A DNA stretch of 64,000 nt from Poecilobothrus nobilitatus (GCA_947095535.1 OX352773.1:106623685-106687684), one strand, 5' to 3'. Positions 44,115-55,950 are shown, numbered from the stretch's first letter. Numbers and translations: made by a program. Notes: a model not told the origin generated them from the sequence alone.

Positions 44115-44585
44115 TTAATAATTGCATTGTACATTAAAACGTTGCATTGGTATATAAATTTCTTGTTGTAACTTTAATACCTGTTGTTCATAACATAATT
44201 TCAGATATTCTCCAACATATTCTTTTACATTTAACTCAGCTGTTTTATTATAGGTCATTACTGCGTGAAGAAACTCGTTCAAATTGTAAAAATTTTCTGC
44301 TTCTTCTCTGTTAATAGTTATGCCCGTTCGCCGATCTTAGTCCATAACGAAAACACTGTTTTATATCTTTGATCATCTGTTCTTCGAGTTTTTGTTAAAT
44401 TGGTAATAAAATTTATTCCATTCATGAAATTTTAAAGCAATTGTCTTTTCACCAATACGATGAAATATGTTTGAAACTTCAAGCGATTCACAATCAAACC
44501 CAACAGAAATTTTTAATGTATGACTCTTATTGAGAAAATATGTATAACTTAGCAATAAATTTGTCGTTTGACCTGGTTCCTCCAT
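44115..44585 (-). pseudogene. 171-aa Polinton protein, Polinton-2 copy (frameshifted)
   Basis: The start MEEPGQTTNLLLSYTYFLNK and the EWNKFYYQFNK block match 8448-8963. After residue 70 a frame change occurs. The later blocks AVMTY and IYIPMQRFNVQCN are present in other frames to about 44115. Confidence 0.75.
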
Positions 44586-44633
44586 TGCTTTAAATTTACT
44601 AAAAATTGTTTATGTTGCTTTTTATTTATACGA

Positions 44634-45107
44634 TTAAGGAATACAGGTTTGTAACGAGTTGTATTTTTCAAATACACGTTGAAAAGTATTTAGAATCAAT
44701 TTGTCGTTTTCTACATAATTTCTTTTATTCAAATTTTTTAAAAAGGCGTTCATACTATAACCGCAGCATCTATACCACGTATAGACACAGCAATATTGGC
44801 CACATACATCTGAGTAGTTACTTTGTAATTGTTTCTCATTAAAAATTATATATTTGTTTTTTAAGTAACTCAAAATTTCTAATTTATTAGGTTTTCTACC
44901 AAAAGAATCAAAGTATTCAATACAACCATTATTATTCTAAAGAGCTAACCAATGTGTTCCCGGTTCTTTTGCTTTATCAGTGTTTACAATTAAAAAAGTT
45001 TGTCTTTTAATTATTTTGGGGAATTGATCTAAGGCAAAAACTCCTTTGAAAAATTTACGTGTGTTCTTATTACATTTTAATACATTACTTATTTCTAAAG
45101 TATTCAT
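44634..45107 (-). pseudogene. Cysteine protease, Polinton-2 copy (one stop)
   Basis: Triad blocks THWLAL, EYFDSFG and SDVCGQYC are all present. An in-frame TAG near 44940 follows the His block. The C-terminus is continuous here, unlike Polinton-1. The start overlaps the 107-aa gene by 23 bp. Confidence 0.85.
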
Positions 45108-45432
45108 CAATCAAATTGACACAGTCATAAACTTTTGTTTTTTCTTTAATGTAGTTCGTTAAAAATTCTTTTTTGATTTTTTGATTTGTTATAATAATAT
45201 CAAATTTTTCAAGTGTTTGACAGAGCTCTTTATCTAATCTATCGTTATACACAGCTCCAAAAGAATAATTTTCAAAATCGTCATTTATAAAATCCCTAGT
45301 TGGAAATTTATACTTGAGCTCTTTTACAAACTTTTTACAAGGTTCCTTAATACCAACTATACAAATATCTTTCGCAAATAAGGTACTATTATCATCACAA
45401 CAAAATGTTACATCCAGAAGTGCACAAGACAT
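45085..45432 (-). CDS. 107-aa-type Polinton protein, Polinton-2 copy (115 aa)
   Basis: Intact and highly similar to 7598-7921 (CALLDVTFCCDD, KELKYKFPTRDFI). It has a longer C-terminus (NLIDEYFRNK) that probably shows the ancestral end. Function unknown. Confidence 0.65.
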   Translation of the reverse strand: MSCALLDVTFCCDDNSTLFAKDICIVGIKEPCKKFVKELKYKFPTRDFINDDFENYSFGAVYNDRLDKELCQTLEKFDIIITNQKIKKEFLTNYIKEKTKVYDCVNLIDEYFRNK

Positions 45433-45469
45433 TTTGTCGAATATTCAAATACATGTTTCAGTATTCTAT

Positions 45470-45735
45470 TTATAGATTTGTAAATTTATTTCGATTTTTA
45501 TCAATTTGTATGCTTGCATCTAATTCTCCATAAACAATAGCAGTGAGTGTAGATGTAAGTGGTTTTGATAGCCTTGCCTCAATTCTAACCGTCCCCTGGT
45601 TTAGTAAACCTTGACATACTTCATTTCCAGCTGCATCTCGAGTTAAATAAAAAATTCATTACTAAACATAGACTTTGTTATCTGATGACCTTTATCATTG
45701 TGGTAAATTCCAGTTCCTGAAAAAAGTGTACTGTA
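45470..45735 (-). pseudogene. Major capsid protein, 3' fragment
   Basis: Covers the last about 88 codons of the capsid gene, from the STLFSGTGIYHNDKGHQ block to the end, with a frameshift near 45650. Homology to 6231-7533 stops exactly at 45735, where errantivirus-2 begins. Confidence 0.85.
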
Positions 45736-45739
45736 ATAG

Positions 45740-46510
45740 TGTAAGAAAACTTGTATTTATTTTTGTATTTCTATTTCGGTGCCTAATTCATAAAGCTTGC
45801 GTGGTCTTTTAATGTTAGTGATATGAATATTATCCAGCTTTAGTTCTTTATATTTTGGCTGTTCTTTGTGTCTGACGGCCTTATAGTTTTTGATGAATCC
45901 TGTGGATCTATGTTCTTGATATGTTTCGCGTTTTTTATTTATTTTATCTACTTCTTTTATTTTAGTATTTTTCAGATTTTTTTTAATTTTTACAAAATTT
46001 ACTGTCCTATTTTGAACTTCGACTAGGGTATATTTAATAGTATTATGAAACCTTTCGTTGTAATTTCTAATAGCTAAGTGTAATAACCTTTTAACGGTTA
46101 TTTCTTTATTTTAAAATTTTAATACTCTGAATTTTTCGGTTATTGAATTGTGAAACCTCTTAATATCACTATTACCGTTATGATTATTGGGTTTCGTTAA
46201 GTGTAAATTTACTTCTTGTAAAAATTGTTGAATATGAATAGTTTTAAATTCGTTGTCCGCTACTATTTTTTTTGGTTTTCCAAATTTACTAAAGTGTTCC
46301 CCCTAATTTTTCTATAAGGATTAAATGATTTTTATCAGAAAAATGATATGCTGTTCCGAATTTTGAGAATTTATCTGTAGTTCTTAAAAAATTATTTTTC
46401 ATAATAGTATAGATATCAATATGAAGAATTTCGTTTACATTTGATGGAATTTCAGTAAATTGAAGTTTTGGCTTAATTGGCTTTCTATCGTATTTTAATT
46501 CTTGACATAT
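45740..46510 (-). pseudogene. Errantivirus-2 integrase core and C-terminus
   Basis: The core shows HIDIYTI and VADNEFKT (two Asp), and SDIKRFHNS where the catalytic Glu is Lys. The C-terminal NYKAVRHKEQPKY and a RPRKLYELG tail follow. Two stops and a frame change lie near 46310. The zinc domain is on the other side of LINE-C (50160-50330). Confidence 0.8.
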
Positions 46511-47090
46511 TTTTTTTTTTTTTCTTTATTAGCAATTGATACATATTTATTTGTTACATAAATAGCATATACTGTTACATTAGAATTTAATTTTGACCTT
46601 AGCCAAAGCTGTCTGGTCGTATAGAATTTTACAATATTAATATTTTATTTATTATTTGAAGATAAATTATATTTTTTTTTTATTTATTTTTTTTTTTTTT
46701 TTTTTTTTTTGTTTGAATTATTACAATAATTAAGATTAGGTGCCTATTCAGATCTAGTAAATGTTTTTTTTTTTTTATTTTAAATTGGTCTTTATTTGTT
46801 TTATTTTTATTTTTTATTTTTTTTCTTATTTTTTGTTTTTTTTTTTTGAAACATAAACATCAACCAATGCATTTTTTTTTTTTTTTTTATTATAATCCAA
46901 TTTTTTTTTTTTTTATTATAATTTTATAATGTCTACATTTCGATAGTTTTTTTTTTTTTTTTTTAATTCTTTTTATTCTTTTATTTTTGTTTTAAATTAA
47001 AAAACCTGTTATTTGGTGTTCAGTATACTTTGCTAATATGTAGTTTATGAAAATACCTAAAGCATTGAAATTCCATTTGTAATACATAAA
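46511..47090 (-). other. LINE-C 3' UTR and poly-A tail
   Basis: A-rich on the minus strand with five long A tracts and no open frame. It ends in AATAAAG plus about 14 A. Confidence 0.65.
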
Positions 47091-49941
47091 CTAACCCATC
47101 AGAAATACTATAATTCTTTTTTTGAAAACACTTATGCTCTGAATTTCCTTCAATTCTCTTGGTAAGTTATTAAAGGCCTGGAGGCAATTATAAAGACAAT
47201 TATTCTTCTGCTTATCTGTTTTAAATAGCGAAAGATAGAAATTGGATTTGTTTCTGGTATTGTAGGTGTGAAAGTCTATATTCCGGTTAAGAATAAAATT
47301 GTGTTTAATTTTGTTGTTAACTATTTTATATGCTAACAGGTACAGTTCACGATTGCAAAGGTTATCAAAGGAAAAGTACTGAGAAGTGTATAGTTGATGT
47401 GTAGGATATCTTAACGGATAACCATGTATAGCTTTTATTGATTTTTTGTGTAAAATGTCTAATTTGTTAATGTACGATTGCGTCGTTCTGCACCATATAG
47501 GATTTAAGTAGCTTAAGTGTGATGAAAAATAGGATGAAAATATTAGGAATAAGACGTCTTTACTAAAAAATTTTCTTAGTCTCCTTAAAATAAAGATATA
47601 TGGCGATATTTTCTTGATAACATGATCGATGTGTGGAAGCCATTTGAGCTTATTATCTATCACTAAACCTAGATAGTTGAAATGATCGACTAGTTCTAGT
47701 GATTCATGCTTATAATTGATATTAAAGTTATGCCAAGTTTTGTTCTCAAATAACATAATTTTAGTCTTTTTTATATTTAAGGACAATTTGTTTTTCTTAA
47801 GCCATTCCTCCACGATAACTAAATCAGATAAAATGGCGCTTTTTATCTCAGATTCAGTGTCCATAGCATATTTGATAACTGCATCGTCTGCGTATAATTG
47901 GATGTTTCCTTTGAGTGCTAGGTGAGTAATATCATCGATATAAATTTTGAATAGGTCAGGCCCCAGAATTGAGCCTTGGGGAACACCCTTTTTAATATGG
48001 ATAAAATTGCTACAGCTATCATTTACGCATACTCTTTGTTTTCTTTGCAAAAGGTATGTTTCGAAGAAATGTATGTCATTATTGCTCAAGTTTAGTTTAA
48101 GTAATTTATAGAGTAATATTTCGTGATCTACACAGTCAAAGGCTTTTTGAAGATCGATAAAAATACACCCCGTGTATTTACCTTTATCCATACTTCGAGT
48201 AACAAAATCCGTTAAAGCAAGGCATGCGGCGGTAGTATTGGAATTCTCTTCGAAACCGTACTGATCTTGGTGAAGGATAGCATTATTTTTCAAGAAGAAG
48301 GTTAGTCGATTTTTGATAATTTTTTCAAAAATTTTTGAAAAAGTGCTTAAGACGGATATAGGTCGATAGTTTGTTGCACTGGTTACGCTTCCACCTTTAT
48401 AGATAGGAGTTACCACAGCAGATTTGAGTGAATCTGGAAAGGTTGAGGTCAGAAACGAATCGTTAATATAATTCGTTAAAATAGGACACAGTTCAGTGGA
48501 GAATTTTTGTACAAATTTTGCAGAGATATAATCATACCCTGTCGCTGATGAAGATTTAAGAGAATCAATTGCGTCTTTGACTTCCGTTAAATTTGTTGGA
48601 GTTAGTTGAAAAGGAGAAAATATGTTCCTACTAACTTTCCCCAAGAATTCCTTATCAATCGGACATAAATCAATATCAAGGGTATCAGTGACATTAACGA
48701 AAAAAGTATTTAATAAGTCACTTATTTGTTGTGGATTTTCTATCACCTTATTGTTGTGTTTTAAAGTTTTGATCTGATTACCAGTTTTTGAAATGCTTTT
48801 ATTGTACAAAATTTTTTTATACAAGGTCCACAGTTTCCTACTATCACTAGGATCCTTAGAAATAGTTAGGTTACAATAATTTGTTTTAGCCTGCATAACT
48901 AGTTCATTTACTTTTTTTTTATAAAAAGCATAAAGATCATTAGTTTTAGCATCATTAGGGTACTTCTTCTTGTAATTAAAAAAGGAGTCGCGAATTTTTA
49001 TAATTTTTATAATATCAGGAGTCATCCATTCATGTTTTTTTTTAGTATGGGTCACCGGGATTACTCTCGTATGCTCTTTTATAAGCAACAACAAGGCATG
49101 CACGAATTCGTCAAAACTGTAGTTATTTTGGTAAATGTTTGACCAGAAGCTATTGGACGATAAGTTATTGTAATCTAATACAGTTTTGTAAGTAGTGGCA
49201 TTCTGTTCAGTGCATGGATTTAGGTTTGTACTAATAAAAAACATTTGATGATCCGATAGCGGAGTGTCTATAATATGTAAATTATATTCATATTCGATTA
49301 CATCAGAAATAAAGTGATCAATTATGGATTTATAATTTTTGTCAATTCTAGTTGCAAACTGTTCATTAATTAGAGAGTAAAACCTGAGAATAGTTTATAA
49401 CCTCCTTGTTGAGTTTGTCCAGTAGATTTATATTGAAATCCTCTAAAATTAGCGATCGATTAAAGGAAGAAGTAATTAAATCAAGTTTATTTATAAAGTC
49501 TACAATATTAGTTTGTTGAGATCTATAAAAAGACATGAGGTTTAAATTTTGTTTTAGTAATCTAACTATCAAAAAGTTGGAATTATTGTATTCTTCCTCA
49601 AGGATGGGAGCGCTTTTAATATTTTCAGCCACAAATATCGCGACACCCCCGTACGTAATGTCCCGAATAGATTCAGTACGATTGGAAAAATATCCAGTGT
49701 ACCCGGGTAGACTGAAAAATTGGTTTTCAGTTTTATGTAACCAAATTTCCACTAAAACTATTACATGTATTACACATCCATATGAATTAATTAGTATTTC
49801 AAGATCATTTAACTTATTCCTTAGACTTCTAATGTTTAAATACAAAATGTTTAAATTATGTTCGTATTTCATCATTACACTTTTGGGTAACTCTGTATAA
49901 TAATTTACTTTCATATCATTCTCGATATTATAAGATGTCAT
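47091..49941 (-). pseudogene. LINE-C ORF2: endonuclease and reverse transcriptase (one frameshift)
   Basis: Target-primed reverse transcriptase. The endonuclease part (49366-49941) has LNILYLNIRSLRNKL, a VEIWL block, GGVAIFV and EDFNINLL, where the usual Gly before Asp is Glu. The RT part is a 717-residue open frame with KSAVVTPIYKGG (about 275), motif A IFIDLQKAFD (361-370), motif B GVPQGSILGP (420-429) and motif C YADD (451-454). It continues through thumb blocks LSLNIKKTKIM and HFNYLG to a C-terminal region with RNREL. The two parts overlap in different frames near 49380. It is the least decayed coding sequence in the window. CR1/Jockey-like by inspection. Confidence 0.9.
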
Positions 49942-50159
49942 TACTTTTTACGATAAGAGTAAAGAATAAGAATAAAGCCCGTTAGATAGAAAAATTGAAA
50001 AGTTGAAATCAGTATTAATCCGGCATCAAATAAAAGCGCATCGAAGTAAAGTGAGGTAGAGTTTAAGTAAATTAATAATTTATTTTTAATTTTAATTTTA
50101 AGAGATTTCCTAATTATATTTATTACAGCTTTAATTGTAGTTTCATTTCACATTGATTG

Positions 50160-51050
50160 ATTACAATTTGGGATATATTTTTTTAGTTAATTATATTTTT
50201 TGTGAATTCCTGAATGGAAACTCTCTCTAACGTGATACAATGATATCTGTTTTACAGCTTCAACTTCATTTGCCATTTCTTCAGCTCTAAAAGAACATTT
50301 AATTAATTTTATTTGACTATTCCTTGAAAACATTTCCCTTAATCTTTGTTTTAAATTTAATTGTACACATTATCAGGTAATTCGGAATATATCCCATTTT
50401 TTCCTTTATGTAAATGATTTTTAAATACTTCACTTAATCTTTGGAAATCGTATTCTGCAATGTATACAATTTTCCTACCTAGAATTATTTTTTGCTCAAT
50501 AGTTTTATTATTGGTATTGTATTACTTATTTATTTAGTGGTAGTATATTACTTATCATATATTATCTTCTGCATTAAAGATTGCTAAAACTGAATCATTT
50601 TCTGACGTTGAAATGTTTTCATCAATTTTTTCGTTTTCTCCCTGCCCAAAATTTACGTCCTCATTATGTCTTACTCTACTAAGAAAATCAGCTATCCTAT
50701 TTTCTTTACCTTTCATAAAATCAATTTCGAATTGATATTCTCCCAATTGCATAAGCCATCTTTGGTGTCTTGGAGACATATATCTACTTTTGTATTTGTG
50801 AAAATATTTGATTGGTTGATGATCAGTCAAGATTTTAAATTTTTTTCCATAAGGATATGGCCTAAAATAATTTATAGACCTCTTCATGATTATTCAACGT
50901 TCTTGATGTGAAACATACAGGGTGCCCTTGTTGTGATAATACAGCCCCTATTGCGTAATTAGAGGCATCTATAGTAAGGGTAAAAGGTTCCTCAAAGTTT
51001 GGATATCTTAGCACAGGATGACTTACAATCATTTTAAGTTTTTCGAATGC
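50160..51050 (-). pseudogene. Errantivirus-2 RNase H and integrase zinc domain
   Basis: RNase H pieces are FTLTIDASNYAIGAVLSQQG (near 50980), SRTLNNHEE, ILTDHQPIKYF (50830) and the RFADFLSR-type end IADFLSRV. An acidic spacer to 50555 follows. The His pair of the integrase zinc domain (YHVRESFHSGIH) is near 50230-50260. Several frame changes. Confidence 0.75.
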
Positions 51051-51980
51051 CTAGACATAATTTGGAACATTAATATTAATATGCATATTTTTTTTTAAAT
51101 ATTTTGTGATTAGTTGTGCTATTTTAGCACAATCTTTCACACATTTTCTATAGTACCCTGTTAAACCTAGGAAACTCTTTATTTGTTTTTGCGTTTTGGG
51201 TAATATTAAATTTTCGATAATATCAATTTTATTGAGATTTGGCTTTAAACCGCCCTCTGTCAAAACATGCCTAAAAATTCAGTTTTTTTTTGCATAAAAT
51301 TGCATTTGTCTACTTGAATTTTTAAGTTATTTTGTTTTAAAATTTCGAAAATATATGAAATCGATTTTATAATATGTTCTCTTAAACTAGTACTAAATAT
51401 TAGCATATCGTCGAGGTAAGCAACACAGCTCTTATTTATATAATCTCTTAGAAGTTCATTCATTGGCCTTTGGAATGTTGCCGTGGTAAAATATTGAGCT
51501 TTGCCAAGTTTATCCAAAATTGAGTCGATATTCGAAAGTGGAAATTTGTCATCTACAGTTACCTATTTTCTATAGTCTATGACAATACGAAATTTTCTCT
51601 GTCCTGAATTATTTATTTTCTTGGGAACAACAATTAATGAACTTGAATACCTGGAGTTGCTTTTTCTTATAATTCCTTGTTCCTCCATTTCTGTTACTTG
51701 TCTTCTCATTTCCTCCTTATGTTTTGGTGGATATCTATATAATTTAGCGTTGATCGATTGATCCGTTGTTGTTATGATTTCGTGTTTAACAGCTATTGTA
51801 CTAGTGAGTTTGTCACCCTCTTTATAGAACAAACTCGCAAATTTTAATAGATTTTCCATTTCTCTATGTTCTTCTTTATTTAAATGGTCAAGCTTTAACA
51901 ATTTAGTAATACTGGAATTTTTTGCTACCAAAAGCAAAATTTCACTGAATGAAGAATCAGTTTCACTGAATGAAAGAATC
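51051..51980 (-). pseudogene. Errantivirus-2 reverse transcriptase (internal deletion)
   Basis: Begins with KHEIITTTDQ and YRYPPKHKEEM, then RKFRIVIDYRK. After AQYFTT the sequence jumps to FQRPMNELL, so the segment with the first catalytic Asp and the PFGL region is lost. YLDDMLIFSTS (YxDD) is present near 51395-51420. The C-terminal FLGLTGYYRKCV block follows. Confidence 0.8.
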
Positions 51981-51982
51981 AA

Positions 51983-52160
51983 AAGCCAGTTTAGAGAATC
52001 CTTTCCGTTAATTGTGGAAAGATATATTGGAGATATTCTTTGTTTTTTAAATTCCTCTACCTTATCGTCATTTATACTAAATGTTGACCCTGTATCTATT
52101 AAAGCTAGTAGTTTTTATTATCTATACTAATTTGAATTGTTGGCAAATCTCCCGAGGCTA
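51983..52160 (-). pseudogene. Errantivirus-2 aspartic protease
   Basis: A retropepsin fragment with the active-site block ALIDTGSTFS near 52090, preceded by GDLPTIQISI. A stop lies just before the motif. Confidence 0.7.
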
Positions 52161-52185
52161 GTTCATGAAACTTTTTGTACATTAT

Positions 52186-52875
52186 CTACCTCCATTTGTT
52201 CGTTAGAATTTCTATTATAGTAATCCTGTCCACGACGATATTGGTCGGAGTTATTCCTAAAAATTGGTTGATTTGTTTGCCTAGATTGCCCTGAATTAGG
52301 TTTATTATAAAAATGATTTTTATTGTTATTATGTGATGAATAATAATTATTTTTGTTGCTAAAACTAGGGTTATAATTCCTATTACTAGAGTAGGAATAT
52401 TTATTATAATTATCATTTTTATTTCTTTGCTCATAACTTTTTGGGATTTCTTTTTTTTTATTAAAATTATTTTGGTTTGCTTTTTTAAATTATGTATGAA
52501 TACAAAAATCTTCGTACATTCTTTCATTATATCTATAATTTTATCTATATTTTTTTCTATATAAATTTTCTCAAGTAAAACACCTTGTGTTATTTCTTTT
52601 ATTGCATTAACTAATAGGGTATCAATGGTACTTAAATCTATGTAATTTTCCTCATCATAATACACTTGTAATTCATTAGACTTATATCAAATATTTTGTA
52701 TTTGATCAATTAAATCACTTACCGAAATAACTTTTATGGTACAAATTTTTCTGAAAATCTCTGTCGCTTCCACATCAGGTTTATACCTTCGTTTTAAAGT
52801 CTGTTTTATGAGATTCCAATCGTCCGGTTGGGGTATATTAATAATTGTATTTTTTGCTTCTCCTTTTTTCATTGA
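52186..52875 (-). pseudogene. Errantivirus-2 gag fragments
   Basis: The capsid-like part (52687-52872) contains DDWNLIKQTLKRRYKPDV. A second frame (52186-52665) begins NYIDLSTIDTLLVNAI and ends in an Asn/Arg/Gly-type nucleocapsid region (in another frame), rich in Asn-Tyr. No zinc knuckle is evident. Upstream to 53240 lies a Gln-rich broken N-terminus (QVQQ-type repeats, minus strand). Confidence 0.6.
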
Positions 52876-53369
52876 ATTGCTCTAACTACACATTTTTTAT
52901 ATTCTTCATTTGTAATTGTTGATAAAAATGAACTTATTGTAAAATCTCTTTTACTTGAACTTTTAAAATAAATTAAATTAACTTATTGTAAAATCTCCTC
53001 GTCCAGTAAAGATGTTCATATGTTTTATTTCTTTAACTCCTTTTTCTCGATTTTCTGCTACTGGATTTTGATGTTGAATTTGTTGCACTTGTTGCATTTG
53101 CTGTACTTGTTGCATTTGCTATCGGCTAAAGCGAATTGATTTATTTGCCTATCTTTCTCTTGTAGTTGTTGCAATACTTGTTGCAATAGTTGTTCTACAT
53201 TAGCTTGTCCTAGTTGTTCTCCGTTTACTTGTTCCATATTTTCTGTTTTTATTAAAAATGTCAGTTCTGTTAAGTTTTAATTGTATAATTTTAGATTAAT
53301 CACTGTTAAAAAAATATATTTTTTTTTTATTTAGGTTCTCAATCACAGGATTTCTATCTACGAACAAAA

Positions 53370-53387
53370 ATCCTGCCGACTGCGCCA
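53370..53387 (-). promoter_or_regulatory. Primer-binding site, tRNA-Ser type
   Basis: The minus strand reads TGGCGCAGTCGGCAGGAT. This is complementary to a tRNA 3' end whose acceptor stem would pair with GCAGTCG, the 5' end of insect tRNA-Ser. Errantiviruses of the 17.6/297 group use tRNA-Ser. The 5' LTR should lie immediately to the right (53388 onward). Confidence 0.75.
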
Positions 53388-54750
53388 ATAAAATTATTTG
53401 TTAAAGAATAATTGTAAAAAAATTAAAAAGACAAATTTGATGTTTCTTTTATATCAAAACATTTATTTAAAATTTAAAAAAAAACTAACAATAACTAAAT
53501 TTAAAAAAGAGAGAAAAATGTACTTCGACCGGACTGTCTGGTGTTTTCCAATATATTGACTTATTCCTTTCTTTCTACAATTTCTTACATTTAAAAATAA
53601 ACTGAATACAAGCAAAACTGTACTTGAAATATTATTATTGAGTGTCATACATTTAACATACTTTTAATTATATCGAAATTTCTCAATAGTTCAATACATA
53701 TTATACATACATTTTGTATCATCAGCGATGTCAACCTTTTTTAATATTTCAAAATGTTTTCAAGGACGGTTTTGCTTTATCAGCATTTGAACTTATGTAT
53801 TAAAATAATTCTTAATGTTTATAAATATTTTATTCGAGTTTTAATTTAAAGTGCTGTTTAGGTAATTATTAACATTTTACAATACATATTTCATCATAAT
53901 TATTAACTTTGCTTACTATTGGTTTTCGAGATTTTTCACACTTGTTTGAAAATGAAGATTTATATCACGCGCCAACATTATACCTTAAAAGTTCAAACAC
54001 CTTTATCGTGAGGTTATTAGCATAATATTTTCCCAGGCCAAGCTGCCCCAATACCTACTAGCACTCTCAATACGAGTCAGTATATGTTCATAGACTGTCC
54101 TAACTTTAGCTTAAAACGGGAATTAAATATACTCAAAACAAAAAACAACATACACATACTGGAATTAGAGAACATGTGTCCAATTTGGGATATGGACCAA
54201 CATATGAAATAAATCAGCAGAACCACATCACCAACGAAATACCCAAAAGATTTAATACCCATGAGGAGGTATTAACACTGTACCATAGAACAATAAAGTA
54301 AACATAGAGGAAACACCTCAAGTAAAAAATTACAATAACATTTTATTAATAAAGCCTTTGACTTGCCTCCACTCGTAGAAAGCTTTCAATATTTCTTATT
54401 TTTTATATTCAATTGTATCCGCATTTGTATACAATTTAGTCTTGAAAAAAAAAGGTTTCTAAATAAAATAAATTGGTATGTTTGTACATTGTAACTTACA
54501 TATTGCTAGGGTAGATAATAATTTAAATACTAGTAATTTAATGTAGGTACTTTTTGTAAGTAATTTTGATTAGATTTTAAATAAATTTTATTCATTCTAG
54601 TTATATAATATTACAATTCATTAACATAAAATTTAAAATGTATTACAATAAAAAAAAATTTTTAAAATACAAAGAAAAGATTAGTAACTTATATGCTGTG
54701 CTGTATCTGTTATAAACCGAATAAACGGCAATGTACGAGTGGGAGCGATA
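53388..54750. other. Probable errantivirus-2 5' LTR and unassigned DNA
   Basis: By position the first few hundred bases should be the errantivirus-2 LTR, but no second LTR exists to define its border. The rest is AT-rich with no supported gene. A short Asn/Ile-rich frame near 54090-54220 (plus, SLKRELNILKTKNNIHILEL) resembles no family I can name. Confidence 0.4.
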
Positions 54751-54860
54751 CAAAATCCCCAAAATCTAGAATCCCCGAGAACAAAATTCCCACTAATACA
54801 AAATCCATAAAAACAAAATCCCCAAAGACAAAATCCGCAAAGCCAAAATCCCCAAAATAA
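54751..54860. repeat. CAAAATCCCCAAAGA-type minisatellite
   Basis: About seven degenerate 15- to 16-bp units: CAAAATCCCCAAAAT, ACAAAATTCCCACTA, ACAAAATCCCCAAAG, ACAAAATCCGCAAAG and similar. Local C content is much higher than in the neighbours. Confidence 0.85.
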
Positions 54861-55269
54861 ATAAAAATTTTTATATAAGTTTTTGTTAGAATATGTTATG
54901 TAATAAAACCCATAGAAATATCAATTTTTTTTGCAAAATTTACTATATTTTATAGGAAACTGTCAAAATTTAATACTTTTGCATGGAAATCTAAATAGAT
55001 TGACTTACTATAAGTATTAATTTTAGAGCTACGTTCAAAATAAGGTTTTAAATTATTTTTTTAGTTGGGGTTTGTCGAAAAAAATGCCGAAAATAAATGT
55101 TTAAAAAAAATGTCAAAAAAGAAAAAATTGTGAAATATAAAATGTTGAAAAGTATAATGTTAGGAGGGATTTTAGAGTTGGATTCAAAAGCGGGGTTATA
55201 CACTTTTTCCAGAATATTTATACATATGTATATGTGGCATTGTCTATTAAGAGGGATTTTAGATACATC
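54861..55269. other. AT-rich interval, no gene seen
   Basis: No supported coding sequence. It contains GGGATTTTAGA twice (55167 and 55252), about 85 bp apart. Confidence 0.4.
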
Positions 55270-55289
55270 TTACGCAGTTGTCGATATGC

Positions 55290-55950
55290 TTTCTAATTCT
55301 CCGTTCCAAATCTGAGATGTAAAATTCCTTTTCTGTCCAAAATGCTTTCCTTCGTGAACTTCTTTTATGATTTGATTTTCCATTGCATCTGGAACGATAA
55401 ACAAAACATTATTATTTAGGTTTTTACAGAGTATACCATTGTGCATTATAAAGTTTTTGTACGCCTTTTCCTTTAAAATTTCCATTATTGTCACCAAAGA
55501 TTCGTCGCCATGCTGCGCCCTGGATAGTCTGCTTAACAAGTCTCCGTCATTTTGAATACACATTATTGTTGTGTTTCTTCTAAGTGCGTCGACACGTCGC
55601 ATTCTAGTACCCGATCGATATTTGATAATGTAATCAAAACCCTTTAACAACAGTGCCCATCTAGCAAATCTTGAGATCAGGTCTTTCTTTTTCATTGTTC
55701 TTACAAAGGCATTACAGTCCGTAACAAGTATAAATTTCTGACCAAGGATATATATGAGAATTTTTTCAGTGCCTTTACAATAGCTAGGACTTCCAACTCA
55801 TATGGACTATAGTCTCGTTCAGCATCGTTCGTTTTCCTGCTGAAATAGTAAACTGGGTGCAAACAACCATCTTAATTGTTCTTTTGGAACAAAACTGCAT
55901 CATATCCATCACGTGCTTCGTCCGTGTGAAGTTCGGTGTATGCGCCGTAT
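55290..55950 (-). pseudogene. Gypsy-3 RNase H end and integrase zinc start
   Basis: RNase H remnants in several frames (a PVYYFSRKTN-like block near 55845, then ISRFARWALLLKGFDYIIKY). A linker with RRVDALRRN follows, then IIKEVHEGKHFGQKR, the first His of the integrase zinc domain. The rest of the integrase is missing. Confidence 0.75.

Larger units (their letters stand above)
36840..45735. mobile_element. Polinton-2, rearranged and truncated
   Basis: It starts AGTAGGTAA inside errantivirus-1 RT and has a TIR related to Polinton-1's. Then come Q-rich protein (-), PolB (+), an integrase remnant (-), acidic gene (+), 171-aa gene (-), protease (-), 107-aa gene (-) and the 3' end of the major capsid gene (-). 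It stops abruptly at 45735 against errantivirus-2; ATPase, minor capsid and right TIR are not in the window. Relative to Polinton-1 the Q-rich/PolB cassette is inverted. Confidence 0.9.
46511..50150 (-). mobile_element. LINE-C, nearly intact non-LTR retrotransposon
   Basis: Minus-strand element with ORF2, a 3' UTR and a poly-A tail (T tract at 46509-46523) preceded by AATAAA (complement at 46525-46530). It is inserted inside the integrase of errantivirus-2. No ORF1, so it is 5'-truncated or of a single-ORF form. The 5' edge is approximate. Confidence 0.8.
45736..53387 (-). mobile_element. Errantivirus-2 (3'-truncated), split by LINE-C
   Basis: Right to left: PBS, gag, protease, RT, RNase H, integrase zinc domain, [LINE-C], integrase core and tail. 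No env or 3' LTR is present; the integrase tail abuts Polinton-2 capsid sequence. A different lineage from errantivirus-1 by its RT and integrase residues. Confidence 0.85.

Noticed and set aside
49535..49900. 121-aa plus-strand frame
   Set aside because: Antisense shadow of the LINE-C endonuclease.
54077..54262. 61-aa minus-strand hydrophobic frame
   Set aside because: No family pattern or neighbouring support; likely chance in AT-rich DNA.
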